Below are positions 46,658 through 59,735 of a stretch of DNA of 64,000 bases, in pieces. The translations under genes and the position numbers were made by a program. This DNA is from Triplophysa rosa (taxonomy: Eukaryota; Chordata; Actinopteri; Cypriniformes; Nemacheilidae): contig NC_079901.1 of NCBI RefSeq assembly GCF_024868665.1, positions 4,840,007 to 4,904,006 of the forward strand, in the 5' to 3' direction. The number at the start of each line of letters is the position of its first letter. Position 1 is the stretch's first letter. Below the pieces are notes generated by a model that saw only the letters and a program-made list of their open reading frames with translations, was not told the DNA's origin and made no database searches.

Positions 46658-46870
46658 CACTCTAAAAAATGTTGGCTTATTTCAACTAATCGTCGGGTCA
46701 GATATGGACATAACAACAGTTGATTAAATTAACCCATAATAAGGTTATATTTGACCCAACAATGGGTTAAAACAACCCAGCAATTTGGCTTGAAACAACC
46801 CATGATATGTTAATTTATAACTCAACAGTTGGGTTTGTCCATTTTTGACCCAATGCTGGCGTAATAATAA
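46658..46870 (+). mobile_element. Small repeat with ACACTCTAAAAAATG end and AACCCA motifs
   Basis: Starts ACACTCTAAAAAATGTTGGC and then repeats words such as GACCCAACAATGGGTTAAAA, ACAACCCAGCAA and AACAACCCATG, many in opposite orientations. This style is familiar from fish small DNA elements. The right terminus (TTTTAGAGTGT-like) is missing. Confidence 0.5.
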
Positions 46871-49800
46871 CATATAACATAATAATAATAATATTGTTTT
46901 TTACTTTTAACTTGAACCTTAAGCTTAAAAAGTAAAAGCATCCGTCTGCTTGTCCAGCTGTCTATAACACAAGTTTGAGGTTGCTGTGTGTTCTGCATAT
47001 CTCATGCTACATTACTTGTTCAGCTTCAAAGAAAACACTGCAGACCACAGGGATATAAAGTGTGGTTGATTCTCCAGTGTTTTGAGACCTGTTGTTAACT
47101 TCTCTCTGCTGACAGGCTGATTGCAGTTCCCAGGTTCCATTCAGAAGTAATGGAGCACCATTCTCTCAGCTCACAAACCCAATTAAATCTGGAGATCTCT
47201 CACTGATAAACCCAATCTAACCCGGCCACTGGATTCTTCATCTCTAAATATATATTACAGCTCAGAGCGCAGAGAGAAGGGAAGGTCTGAGCATGAGCAG
47301 TTGAGAGGATTGCTTTTACTGTCTGTTGATATAAGTGTGTATCGACGTTTGGAGAATTTGACTGAGACGACGTGCTTGGGTTAGTGTCGCTGATAGTTAG
47401 TGTAGTTTTTAACTTTGAGACTTCATGAGATTACAGGCAGCTCTGTAAATTCGTTGTAAATTGTTGTCAAAGGCAACATACCTTATAATGACAAATTAAA
47501 TTTCCCTTGCTGTTTTGAAAAGCATACTGTAACCTCCCCAGTCCAAAAAGATGTATTAAAATAAACATGCGGAAGTTCTGGTCTCCAGACAACTTGTAAA
47601 TTGGATGTTTCTCACCTCCTGTTTTAAACAATGTCTGGAACGACACTCAAAGTCAGACATCCGACCTGTGAATATCAACTTTAGCAAGATGCTCCATTTG
47701 ATGTCAAACTATTTTACAACACCAAGTGATATGAAATAGTCTTTTTTGTTTTAGATGTTATTCCAAATCCAAACAATAAATGCCATTTTGGCACTCTTCG
47801 ATGTGGGGTCGGAAGTGGGACACTTCAACTTGGATCTTCTGCATTCTGAACTTTTTGGTCATTGGTCAGTTTCATCATCACTCAGATTTAATCTCTCATT
47901 GATTACATATTGCTTGGTCCTCTATAAATATCACAGCCAGACCTCTATGGCATCAGAGCTGAAAGTACATGTTCAATTTCTTGCAGTTCTACACAGACCA
48001 GCGTATATTATGACATCACATGGTCTCACGAGAGCAGACTGCTTAGAGGGGCCTTGATGGTTCACCATTGCAATGAACAGTTGAATACAGAATGATCTGG
48101 AAAAGTATGCCAAATTTTCCCCGCTCTGAACATCCTTCTGAATGATCCCAACAAAAGGAAAATGCATCAGTCTGGCCTTTTAGATTTCTGTTTGTTTGTG
48201 GTCTTACAAGCATAAAATAGACACAATCTTTGCGGGCTACATTTGATGTCCCAGTTTGGGATTGGGATTGTACGCTTCTTGTGCTCTCACCAGAGTGACG
48301 GAATCAGTGCCACAACTGCCATTAGAATAAACACAAATGCTAACACCTGGCTCTCTCCAGCTTTTTTTACGACCTTGCATAGTGATTTCATTCCAGCACT
48401 GACGCAGTAATAATGCTGCGCTTTATAATAAGTAACCAACTGTGTCCATCACAGAGGCCATGAGTGGCCCGGACTGAGACGTGCTTTAATTAAAGAGAGC
48501 AAGCACTTATGATGAACGACAGTGCACGCTCTGCAGAAACACTAGGGCTTTATTAAATAATGCGCTTTGGAGATACTAGAGACTCATTTTTTATTTGAGA
48601 ACTATAAAATTTATTTCTGCAGAGGGTACTTGGCACTGGCTTTTGTAGAGGGGAGTAAAAAGGTGTCCCAATAAATGACAGAAATGATTTCTGGTCCTCT
48701 CATTCGCTCATGCTTTTTGTACGAGGTGTATCTTTCGTTTGCAGAAATAAATATTCCCTCTTTACATGGCGCAGAGCAGAATGACAGAAAGCTTCTTATT
48801 AGGAGCGGTCGAGACACTATTTTGCATTCTGCATATCCATGGACGTCTTCCCAAAGCTCTGGAATGGGCCGGATTCTTCCAGAAGCGAAGCATCAATTCT
48901 CCCTGACACTTATTAATAACCCGAGTCTTCGACATCAGATAGCCGAGCAGCTCTTGACGCCGTCCAATAGTGAAATGGATGTGGCTTGCCAAGGGTGGAG
49001 GAGATATAGTAGATGATTTCTGATTGGTCGTGGCTGTCAGAGCAAAGAGGAAAGAGAGGATCTCAGTGTTGACTTCTCTCCTCTCACGCACATTATTTAC
49101 GAGTGGGTGCAGACGAACAGCCTCATCTCCAGCACCTCGAGTTTTCTGGGCCACAGTACACTTCACATGCTCTCCTGCACACAAGAGGCCTTTACCAATA
49201 CTGAAAAAACACATATTTTATTCTGACTTTTAGAGTATTTTGTCAGCTTACAGTTCTGTCTAGATGACTCTGGGAAATAAAATGACAAAATAGGTTTTGT
49301 ATAGGTATAGCCTACTCAATATTTGCATTATTCTTTTCCCTGTTTAACTGCTTTATTTAAATGTGTATAATGCGGTAATGTGAGCCCCACAGGCAGAGGG
49401 GTGGGAAAGAGCAGAAGAGGTGCTTTATATCCTAAATAAATTAAAACAGAACACCCTTCCTTCAAAAAACAAGTGTCAGGAGTCAGGTGAAGATGTGCCA
49501 GAGATTGCCCTACGATCACTGTAATGCAAGATCAAGCCTGACACAACTGGTTCTCTTAGGAATTTGATTTCCTCTAGAGAAAAGACTCCACCCCTAAGAA
49601 AAGAATACGGCCCCTTCGGGAGATCCCCATGAGGTACGTTCACACCCTTTCCCGAGGAAGATGAGTACATTTAAATGCCAAATAAATTGTTGGAGAGTTG
49701 GACTAACTATATAATATTTGCAACGATCCTGTCAGTTTAACATCTGCTGGCCATCAGTATTTTCTTTCCTGCTTACAGTATATCATGATGTAACAATATC

Positions 49801-51628
49801 TAAATTATTACATAGGTAAACCCCCCACATGTGTTTGGGGTGAAATCGCCACATGGCCTATAAAATTTCTGTGTGTGTTCCTGTTGGCATATGCTCTGTT
49901 GTTCTCTGTGCCTTGCAACCAAGCTGTCATAAACACAGGTTATAGAAAAACTAAGCTGGATAAATAAATGCTTCTGTCTCACAAATGAAAGCTAACCCCA
50001 GTGGTTGTTTCCTACTGATGCACAAATGGTGGAAGGAAAAAATCTGGCAAAGTGCTGTATTGTAAGAATCTTTGTTTAGAGCAATATAGCAACTTTAGGA
50101 TTTACGGCTACCAGAGTGTATTTTGTTCTGAACCCCTTAACATTTCTTTTAAATCATCATGAAAGGGCATTCACAACCTATTCTTCAGTGTGAAATGGGA
50201 TTTTCAGTGAGAAAAAATGTACGATGGGATTTTATTGTATCCATTAAGAATTGATTGGGTTGTGAAAAGTGGACATTACCGAGCAGAATAGAGGTAGAGG
50301 GATTAGTAAGAGGGATTTGAGACATTTCAGAAGGCCAAACATGTTCATTTAAGTGGCAGAGCAAATTATTTCATTTTATGAAAGATTTGCACCAATGATT
50401 CAAGCACAATGTTGACTTCAGGTAGAATTCTGATCCAGAATTCAGAAGAATTCAGTTGCAAATGTCTAGATTATATATGATATTACCAAGATAATGTTTT
50501 GAATTGTAAAAATAGCTTTGGAGCCTCTCTCCAGAGAGGGTCTCCTCTGGCCCAGCTGTTTGTGTTACACTGAGAAATTCTCTGTTCCGATAAGTCACAG
50601 TGGAAAACACATCTTTATGTCGAGGGCTTTAGTGCCCACATCCCATTTTCAACAAGAGCGGCTTGTAGTCAGCTGGAGGTTTTTTCAGGGACTGGTGTTT
50701 GTGCAGTTCAATGATATGAATCTCTGTGTGTGTGCTGGTCAAGCACCTCTAATTTAAAGAGCTGAAATATAGTCCTCTTTCAGTCCACTAGCAGAGCACT
50801 TCCATGAAAAGCAACTCCTGCGATGATTGCTTGGGATTATTTAGAAAATGGAGCCACTTGTGGAAATCCTATTTTGCTGCTAGCCAGGCTTTCAGACTGT
50901 GCGGTCTGGGTCCATGAGAGGAAATTAAATCAATTATCAATTTCCCAATTAAAGCCTTGGTATCGCTGACAGAAGCACAGGAGAGGGATCAAACCGGTGG
51001 AGTTCAGTTAACCGGCTGCGTTGTTATCCACAGTCAATCTGTTCTGGGCTTTTGACTCTCTTCACCTAAACTTATACAGACTCAAAATATGCCACTCCAT
51101 CCTGAACTCATCTGAGAAAATTGCAAAAACTGGTACAAGTAATAAGGTGTTAATGATAACAATGGTACCACCTCAAGATTCAGCCCTTGCTTATGTCCCT
51201 CCTCAATTTGAACTTGTTTTTGTAAAGTTGTGTATAACATTCAAAACAATGTAAGGATTCTTATGCCTAGTCCACACGTACACGCGTATTTTTATAAATA
51301 TGTATTTTTTCCACACGAAAACACAAAAACACTATATAAAGCACTGTCAAAGGCATGCCAATCCAACAGGTGGCGATGTAACCCTAACCATAAAGCCGTG
51401 TTGGCCAATCAGAAGCCTGGAATCTGACGTCAAATAAAGGAGATAGCGGCACGTATTCCAACGTCATACGCCAAATCTCCGGTTTCACCGTCTACACGAC
51501 AACACTGAAACCGGAGTTTACAAAAATCTTCACCCTGGCAGGAGTTTTCAAAAAAGTTCGGTTTCATTAACCGAGTACTGCATTTGAACGAACGGCCAAT
51601 ACCCATGTTCGTTTGGACAGGGCATTAG
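46871..51628. other. Non-coding interval, candidate conserved regulatory DNA at 48540-49130
   Basis: No gene or mobile-element structure was found. The region 48540-49130 is compositionally balanced and free of repeats. 50780-51000 contains AATTATCAATTTCCCAATTA, a cluster of ATTA/TAAT cores. Both are plausible enhancer-like DNA, unproven. Confidence 0.4.
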
Positions 51629-51903
51629 TGTAACGGTTTTGCCTGTTTTCTGTTTTGATTCAGTTTCTGTTCTCCTGCCTTGTTTGTTCCCTTGGTTGTA
51701 AATTGCCCCACACCTGTTTCTGTTTCCCATGATTGTGTTCCTCTTGTATTTAAACCCCATGTTCTCCTCAGTTCATTGTCTGCTATTGTTTCGTTTTGGT
51801 TGTTGTGTATTCTCCTGGTTTCTCCCTTTTGTTTTATTATTAAAAGGATCTTTGGAATTGTACTACTTCGTTGTGTGCTTGAATTATACAGCATTGTGTG
51901 ACA
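51629..51903 (+). mobile_element. Possible solo LTR, sushi-like, short type
   Basis: 275 bp beginning TGTAACGG and ending TGTGTGACA. It carries CCCCACACCTGTTTC as in the other LTRs, a TATA-like GTATTTAAAC (51746-51755), CAGTTCATTGTC about 25 bases later and a weak polyadenylation-like TTATTAAAAG. No target duplication was recognised. Confidence 0.5.
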
Positions 51904-52675
51904 CTCAGGGACAGTTTTGCCTTTCAAACCCCTTTTTATCAGGTATAAATATGAGCTAGGTGAGCTGGTAGATCATCTTGGACCAGTTCTTCTTGGCTTG
52001 GATTGTCCATCAGCCCTTGACCAGATAGTCTACCAGCCCAGCCAAGTACCCACCAGCATGTACTGCAGTTGGTCAACCACCTGGAACACCCAATGGCTAG
52101 TTTAGACCTGCCAGAAACACACTTTAGTTGTTTTTAGCTGTATTTTCCAGCATGTTTCGGCACTACAGTCAAATTCAGTGGCTCTGGGCAAATCCTGATG
52201 GGCTGGTAATTGAGTTTTCAAGCCAGGCGACATACTGAACCCCTCCAGAACCATTAGATAGGGTGAAGGGGATTTGGATTTGCTGCCATTTTGTTTGTGG
52301 CGTTTTCACTGTGGTGAATCTAAGTGGACCTTTACAGTAGAGGCCTCCAGAGAAAGGAATGAGAGGGGAAAGGGAGATTATCCTATTAAATCCTACATGT
52401 CTCTCGGGGATTAAGTTTAAGCACTAACACCAGCACTTTTCATCTGAGGCAGAGCCTTTCTCTTCTTTTTCACTGCTGGAAAGACCTGCTTGGTCAGTCC
52501 GGATTTTTATGCTGGTGTATATGTGCTAGTCTACCTAGTGAAAAAGTATATGCATACCATGGGAAAGCTGTTTGACCATAATAGACTTTCTTGTAAACAT
52601 CCTAGAGTGAGGATTTTTTCTGGTTAGCTGGTCGTTTAGTTAAGGTAAACTAGTTAACTCCTATATATACTCCTG
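51904..52675. other. Non-coding interval
   Basis: No gene or element recognised. The words CAGCCC, ACCAGC and CTGGTAG recur around 51955-52085. Confidence 0.45.
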
Positions 52676-53097
52676 CAGGCTTATTACAAAAACTCCAACT
52701 GGTCCAAAACGCGGCAGCTCGAGTTCTTACACGTACAAAAAAGTATGAACATATTAGCCCGGTTCTGTCAACCTTGCACTGGTTACCTATAAAGCATCGC
52801 GTTAACTTTAAAATCTTGCTTATTACCTATAAAGCCCTACATGGTTTAGCTCCTCAATACTTGAATGAACTCCTTTTGTATTACAGTCCTTCACGTGCAT
52901 TACACTTTCAGGCGTCCTGTCAGTTGGTAATACCTAGAATTTCAAAATCAAGTGCAGGTGGTAGATCCTTCTCCTATCTAGCGCCTAAACTTTGGAATAG
53001 TCTTCCCTGCACTGTCCGGGAGGCAGACACACACTGTCAGTTTAAATCTAGACTAAAGACGCATCTTTTTAATCTTGCATACACTACTCTTCCATAA
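52676..53097 (+). pseudogene. C-terminal tail of LINE reverse transcriptase protein
   Basis: An open frame of about 140 codons in frame with QNAAARVLTRTKKYEHISPV, LHWLPIKHRVNFKILL, TYKALHGLAPQYL, YLAPKLWNSLP and FKSRLKTHLF. These motifs are the hallmark of the region after the RT palm in fish L2/CR1-like LINEs. It ends with a stop at 53095-53097. The catalytic part is missing, so the product could not reverse transcribe. The frame is intact over its whole remaining length, which suggests modest age. Confidence 0.88.
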
Positions 53098-53735
53098 TAT
53101 AAATCCTCTGAGGGCTTAGGCTGCATTAGTTAGATCAACCGGAACCAAAAACACAACTGATGTACTTGTTGCATCAAAGAGTGCAGAACAGTACTCTACT
53201 CTCAGCCAGTCTTGTCTCATTGTTCCAAGGTTACCACAGCGAGCAGGATGCAGTTCATGGCCTGACCTGATGGTAGAGCGGAGAATGGGAAGTGGGGACC
53301 TGACAAGAGCTGAGATGATAGAGCTGGATAAAGAAGGACGCGGTCTCTTGACATGTCTTCACCACAAAATTTCAAATGCTATTAGATTATTAATGATAAT
53401 CTTAAACTATAATTTATTTTATTATTAAGTTTATTTATTTTATTTAGCCTTGTTGTGCAAGTTCTCTGGAGCTTGTGCAGAGGCAGCAGCTTTTGCCAGA
53501 GGGGAACTGGAATCCCCTGGTTGGGCCTGGGTTCTCCTGAGGTTTTTTTTCTCGATTAGAGTTTTGGGTTCCTCGCCACCGTTTGCATACTGTTTTTGCA
53601 CTATCTGCCTGACCGGGGGGGCTGCTTTAGAATTTTAAAGTTTTACTTAATTAATATTGCATATAGGAATTTATAGTCTGTTATATTTGACCTGTGCTTC
53701 TCTCTCCTTTATCCTAAATGTGTGCTCTCACTGAG

Positions 53736-53880
53736 CGTGTGTGTGTGTGTGCGTACTTGTCTGTGTACGTATGTGTGTGTGTGTGTGTGTGCGTGCGCAT
53801 CCGTGTGTGTCTCTATGTCTATGTGTGTTAGTACGTGTGCATATTGTGTGTGTGGAGTGTTTTGTATGTGGGTATGTCTG
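53736..53880. repeat. GT-rich microsatellite in LINE 3' UTR
   Basis: Alternating GT with GC and TA interruptions. Overlapping valine/cysteine-rich frames are low-complexity artefacts. Confidence 0.95.
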
Positions 53881-54033
53881 TCTTCTGTGTTTTCAACTTT
53901 TTCTTGTTTTTGCAGGTACAACTTTAATTATTTTGCTTATAGCCAATATGTCTCATGTACAGCTGCTTCGTAACAATGAAAATTGTAAAAAGCGCTATAT
54001 AAATAAAGTTGAGTTGAGAGTTGAGTATATGTA

Positions 54034-55404
54034 TTTTTCTCTGCCAGGCCAGTAATGTTAATGGTTAGCACTCATGCAAAGCCAGTTTTGCTGAAGTGTC
54101 AGTCATTATTCCTTCATCTTCTGTTTTTTTGTTTGTTTGTTTGTTTGTTTGTTTTAGTCATTTTTGTTCACTCTCAAACAAAACACAAAGGCATCATTTA
54201 AATCTGCAAATTGATTACTATTTGTTATACCGAAGACTTTCTTGTCTTTATCGTCATATTTAGTGTACTATGACAGACTTCTTATTTCCAAATAATGACC
54301 TACAGCAGTTAATTGTCCATTTCCTTTCATTCGTTTTTTGATAAATGCGTTTGACCACCATTATGAAAACAAAATGGTCAAAAACACAATATCCAAAGGC
54401 CCATGGTATCAAACAGTAAAGAATAACACTTATATACTTGTAGATATAATATCAGATATACATGTATGCTATGATATTTGGGCTACTCTGAAACCGTGAT
54501 GTCCATAATGAGACCATGTCCTCTGGTAACCTCTGGTAACTTTTGGTCCTTTTTAGTTAAAATGCATTACTCATGAGGTCTAACAGATTTCATGTACTGT
54601 AATCTCAAGAGTCTTGTGCTCAAGGAACTGATGTTGGCCTGATATGGGCTGCCAACATAAGCAAAGACTTTTTTGTCATGGGAAGGGATATTACACTGAA
54701 GCATGTACGTGTGTGTGTCCAGGTTCTCCAGCTTTGCAATGCACATGCCGCAGGCTACAGGACTCAAAATATCTTCCCTGACACCTAAAGCAGGTCTAGG
54801 ATTAAAGATTCCTCTAAAACACAGCCTATAGATACATCTCAATATGCCCCCCGCCCACCATGTCACTCTCTCTGTCTCTGTAAAGTGATGGTTGGCCACG
54901 ATTTTGGAGTCTTTGTTCGCTTATATGTCCAGCTAACTGCCTCAGGCAATAGCTTTGCTTTCCCATCAGCCATTGCTCTCAGCAGGAAACCCTCTCTGTG
55001 CCTCGCCCAGGACGAGATCTTTAGCCACTTAAGATTTGGGGATGGATTCAGTAGCAGGTATAAAATATGAAGGGCTGTATAAAGTAAGTCTGGATATTCC
55101 TGCACATCTTTTGACCAGCTACGGTAATTTAAATGACTTGTTTTTGGCGTTGTTTCTGTGAAATAATCAGAACGTACATTTGGATAGAATTTACAGTAAC
55201 ATGTAAACTGACACCAAAGTTTTTGATTCTCTTGATTATTGTGTTATGAACTATTTAATAAAACCCACCCTAAAAGGAACTATGACTGGGTGCTTTACAT
55301 GTGGTATAGACCGTGCTTCTCAACTTGGGTCTCTCAGCACCGCACATTTTTTATCTCTCCCTTATTTAACCCATCTGATGAAACCATAAGCTTGTTAAAG
55401 ATCC
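54034..55404. other. Non-coding interval with TTTG tract; possible conserved DNA 54560-55070
   Basis: (TTTG)n lies at 54128-54154. The part 54560-55070 is balanced in composition and repeat-free, with several overlapping frames of 60-110 codons on both strands but no domain. It could be conserved non-coding DNA. Confidence 0.4.
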
Positions 55405-55408
55405 TTAA

Positions 55409-55504
55409 AGGAGTAGTTTACTTCAAAATAAGCACCCGTTGACTTTCCATAGTAGGAAAAATAATTCAATCCAATTGGGGCTTATTTTGAAGTGAACTAC
55501 TGCT
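55409..55504. mobile_element. TTAA-flanked hairpin MITE, 96 bp
   Basis: Between TTAA at 55405-55408 and 55505-55508. The left AGGAGTAGTTTACTTCAAAA pairs with the right TTTTGAAGTGAACTACTGCT. It is almost a perfect hairpin around CCATAGTAGG. The same element type starts again at 63925. Confidence 0.88.
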
Positions 55505-55508
55505 TTAA

Positions 55509-58500
55509 TCGGAACACTGAGTGTGCCAGACAAAAAATACATTTTGACCACTGGATTAGACAGTCTCTTTCCGTCCAAAGTCACAGTAGGGTTAAAAGTG
55601 GACCAGGCTTCATGCCAATAATACTGTTTCTGGCTGCACAAAACTGTGCCTTTTTTATTATATTCATGCATTATTCTTTTACACATAACAATTGTGTGTT
55701 TAAGTATGCCCACCGCCATTTGTGAAAAAAGCTGGTGTCCTTTTCTTACTGTGTGTGTTAAAGAGTCAATGTGAGAAATAACCATTGTGGGGGGTGTGTG
55801 TGTGTGTGTGTGTGTCTTGTGTGATTTATTGATTGTGTTAATGTTAATGTGAGACTCCTGCTTTGTGTGTGTACTATGGCTAGAGGGAGCTCTCTCCTCA
55901 CTCTCAAAGCCAGACCGCCGGCTTCAAACATGCACACACCAAAAACACTGATTATACAAGCATTCTTGAACATTTGAGAGCCTAATAGCTGGTTGCTAGG
56001 GTGTTCTGCATTGTTGCTACCGTACTGTAGGTCGTTGCTTACTTGCCCAAGTCAAAAGAACCGGTCTCTAGGTCTCTGCGGTATTCCCTGCCGTGGGTCA
56101 ATGGGATTTTTTCACCTGCCAGGCAAAAACCGCAAGTCTGATCATTTATAAAAGTAATAGCGTAGCTCTCCTCATTAAACTGCACCATTTGAGATATCAT
56201 TCTTGTCCTTAGCAGAAAGGGGTACACTCTGAAGTTTAAATGTGAGAGTTATGTCATTGCTCAAAATCTTAAGTATGACTGATAGTAATAGTGACGCCTG
56301 CTTTATCAAACCCCACTAAAAGGATAGTGAAGCAATACAAGGCAGAGAGAGTGAGAGGGGGCCGAGGGGGCAAGACCCCTTCCAGCCCACAGCGGTCATC
56401 AGAGCGATAGAGACCGTTCCCATGAGGCCTTGCAAAAAAGACAGGAGAGATGGAGAGGTGGGGGTTTGTGAGGAGGAGAACAGGAGGGTGGGGGGGTCAG
56501 ATGAAGGAAACAAAAGGATGAACAGAGCATCCTCCACACGTCCGTCACTATATGTGTGTGTGTGACAGGACACAGTGTCACGGTGCTGTCAGTCGGACAC
56601 TCCGTGGCCTTCAAGTGCTTCCGATTTTAGAGAGCGCAGGTGGCCTCCGAACACAAAGATTGATCCAGAAAAACAAAGAAGAAGGTGTGTGTGTGCGTAA
56701 GTTTGGATTCTGTGGCTTTACGGTTTTGGAAATTATTGGGGTGGTTTAAAATGTCTCCTGTTATTTTATGGTTGAATATGTTTTGTTAGTGTATCTTGAC
56801 GTGTGATGCAATTGTTGCATCAGTCTTTGCATTCATTCACATCACATTTTACTCCTTAAAGATGCATAACTTCTCAGTTGCGTATCAATTAGTTACTTAT
56901 GGAGACATACAAATTGAAATATAAGTTCATATTGAAATGAGGGGATACAATTGGGGTCTTTTAATCAGGTGAAAACTCCTAGAAGCAGGCATCTCAGTTT
57001 AAGGCTGGACAACTCTTCCTGGTTTTATTTTTTTTTCCGATTTCCAGCGTGGCTGATTTTTGCTTACCAGCTCCTGTCGGCCATTCAGACAGTATTTCAT
57101 TGTATATGGGTACAGACTATGGTTCAGACTAAGATTCATCTAATCACAGAAGATCAGATGTGTTTTATGGTAGAACCGACTATACCATGATACTCCCATA
57201 CTCAAATCTGTCATACACTAACAATTAAGTCAATGAGAAATTGACCACTCGAGCCTTCGTCAACTGAGTTGAGAATGACAATTGATAACCTATATATATA
57301 ATTAAAGTTTGAAACATTAGCCACTTATCGAACAATTTCGGGATTTTTCAGATTTTCTGAACAAAATCGGAGTTGTGTTTTTGTTGTCTGGGAGGCTTTC
57401 ATGCTAAACGAGATTATGTAATATAGACATATAAGTGGTGACTCTATTACAAAAAAAAGTGCTTTTTATAAAAACATGGTTTTCAAATCATGGTTATTTT
57501 GTGATAACCATTGTTTTACTACAGTAATCATGTTTTTTTGGTTTTAACTGTAGTAAAACCATGGTACATTTTCGTAAGGGATTTAAGCGGAGCATTTATT
57601 AACTCACAGTATACACTACAGTCTCCAGGCTTACTGAATCACCGACATCAACATTTGAATAAATTATGAAAAATGAATCACTGACTGGCCATGTGGAATT
57701 TCGTTACGAAGATAAAGGTTAGGATCGTGGTTTTCCGATAGTTTTACAGCTCACCATGAGCGTATATTAGCATTTTTTGTTTGTTTGCCTATAGCATCTT
57801 ATGGACCCGGAAACAGTATATATGACCTTCCATATATGGTGGTGCGTGACGTCAGACTAAACAACCGAATACTAATTTTTTTGTGAGTTGGGACCAAACG
57901 TAACTGCAACAACAATGGCGTCAAGCTTTTATACATATGTTTACACCTGAGTGTCACATGTCTACTAACCAGAGGTTTGTGTGATTTTGTGGTGTTTGTC
58001 TGGACTCAACTTTTCCGTGGTCATTTACAAGTCTAAGTGTGTTAGCTAGTATTTTTGTAATCTTGTTACAAGACAAGACAACACCCAAACTTAGATTATT
58101 TTGAGCTATAAATGTTTATTCGACTGAGTGATTGTGTTTTCCTTTCTCTGGTGTTTTTTAGAAGCTAAATCTGATGGTGTTCATGCAACTCAACATGAGC
58201 TAAAATACACTGCTCTGAACATGAGCGTGATGGGGGATTGGTGCTTGTATGTGCTGAAAGGTGGATTTCTGAATTAGGTTCTTTAAATGGTGCTGGGCTG
58301 GGAGGGGAATATTGATCTTGAACTAGCCTCAGCTGGTTCCAAGGAGCCTGTGCGTGGGTGTGTGTGTCTGTTTCTAGCGTCTTCCTGCACAAAGCAGTTG
58401 TGTTTTCAGGAGAATAATTCTGAAACACATCACAGCATCCCACAATATGTGTGAGCCTGCAGGTATACCTTAAATAACACGTTCAGAAAATGAGAAGGCC

Positions 58501-58540
58501 AATGAGGATAATTAACACTGAAGGAAATGTTAAACTTTGT
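55509..58540. other. Non-coding interval with short GT tract
   Basis: GT microsatellite at about 55794-55815. No gene or element boundary supported. Confidence 0.5.
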
Positions 58541-58554
58541 CTGTGTGTGTGTGC

Positions 58555-58611
<57 letters not shown>

Positions 58612-58648
58612 TGCGTGTGTGTGTGTGTGCGTGTGTGTGTGTGTGTGT
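58541..58648. repeat. GT/GTGC microsatellite
   Basis: About 108 bases of alternating purine-pyrimidine sequence with GCGT interruptions. It can adopt Z-DNA in principle and is typically length-variable. The reading frames over it are artefacts. Confidence 0.97.
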
Positions 58649-59447
58649 TTGTGTTGCTATAAACATACTGTAAACATCACTATAATTATATAAACTCTTG
58701 TGAAAAACCCTTTTTGATATAGGGTATTATAATGTACATTTATAAAAAAGGTAATGCTACAGTATATAAAAACATTGATACTTCAATTTTTCAACAGTAT
58801 TTATTCCAACCAATCATGCTAAAGACAATTTTTCAAACTCTCATAGACTCATCGTAATCTGATCATTGTGTCTTGCTCTCGAAACATTGTGTGTGTACTA
58901 AATGAAGTAAACTATTTTATTTCATGTTAACGGATATAAATGCATGATATTACTAAAATGACAAGTCTTCTTCCCCTTGTTTAGAGAAAAGCCCCTCTGG
59001 TCCTCATCATCCTCCCCCCCAGATGATGATGTATCACCAGGTCTCTGAGTCCTTAAGGCTATTATATCGCAGGAAGCAGGCTGACGTGCTCCAAGGCACC
59101 CCGGAAAATCAATACACCGGGGGTCAATTACAATATTTGGAGCACGTGACTTCCAGAGCAAAATAAATCTTTTGTATCAAAAATGGTGCCTGCTTTTGTC
59201 TAACATTACTCAGCTTTGAAGAGCTGAAATGGGATATGGAACAGAGATGTTGTGCGATTAAAATAATTCTGAATTTTTTGCTGGAGAAATTTGTAAGGAT
59301 TTAAAAATGAGGTCAAATACAAGACATTATAACATTTTAACATGGTATATTATTACACTTTGCTTTCAACCCTCCAGTCTTAAGAAGGCTGGTAAACTTT
59401 GATGTTTACGTCATCCTGCACCATTTATAATTATGAATGTTACCTTC

Positions 59448-59448
<1 letters not shown>
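58649..59448. other. Non-coding interval with a nested palindrome
   Basis: No gene. The stretch 58960-59160 is repeat-free and balanced. It contains ACGTGCTCCAA (59084-59094) and the exact complement TTGGAGCACGT (59137-59147), with a second inner inverted repeat around CCCCGG/CCGGGG. Confidence 0.5.

Positions 59449-59489
<41 letters not shown>
59449..59489. repeat. (TA)n microsatellite
   Basis: About 20 TA dinucleotides in uninterrupted order. Confidence 0.98.
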
Positions 59490-59491
<2 letters not shown>

Positions 59492-59594
59492 TGTGTTGTT
59501 ACCCCCCCAGACCACCACAGCCAAAGAATTTGTCTCTGACTGGCCAGCAAGCAAACAAAATCGTAATGTCTAAGTGCTGGGTTTTGCACAAGCA

Positions 59595-59735
59595 AGCATT
59601 TACATGTATCATTTTTGGCAGTGCATTCAAGCTATACATCTGATCAGCGTGTGTGTTCATTGGTAATCAAACCCATGACCTTTCACATTGCTAGCACAAA
59701 ACTTTACCAGTTGAGTGACAGGAACAAGATTACTC
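59595..59735 (-). mobile_element. Degenerate tRNA-derived SINE
   Basis: On the minus strand CACTCAACTGGTAAAG-type A-box remnants and GGTCATGGGTTTGATTACC (decayed B box) are followed by a tail with TGCCAAAAATGATACATGTA. It is the same layout as the SINEs at 19745 and 30936, but with many substitutions. Confidence 0.6.

Larger units (their letters stand above)
52676..54033 (+). mobile_element. 5'-truncated L2/CR1-like LINE
   Basis: The element starts inside the C-terminal part of the reverse transcriptase protein (LLQKLQLVQNAAARVL at about 52676). It keeps that frame to 53097, has a long 3' UTR with a GT microsatellite (53736-53880), and ends GTAAAAAGCGCTATATAAAT then AAAGTTGAGTTGAGAGTTGA. The repeated GTTGA units are a normal LINE tail. 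Truncation at the 5' side is the usual result of incomplete reverse transcription. Confidence 0.88.

Noticed and set aside
53722..54055. Cysteine/valine-rich frames considered as a small secreted protein
   Set aside because: They are translations of a GT microsatellite inside a LINE 3' UTR.
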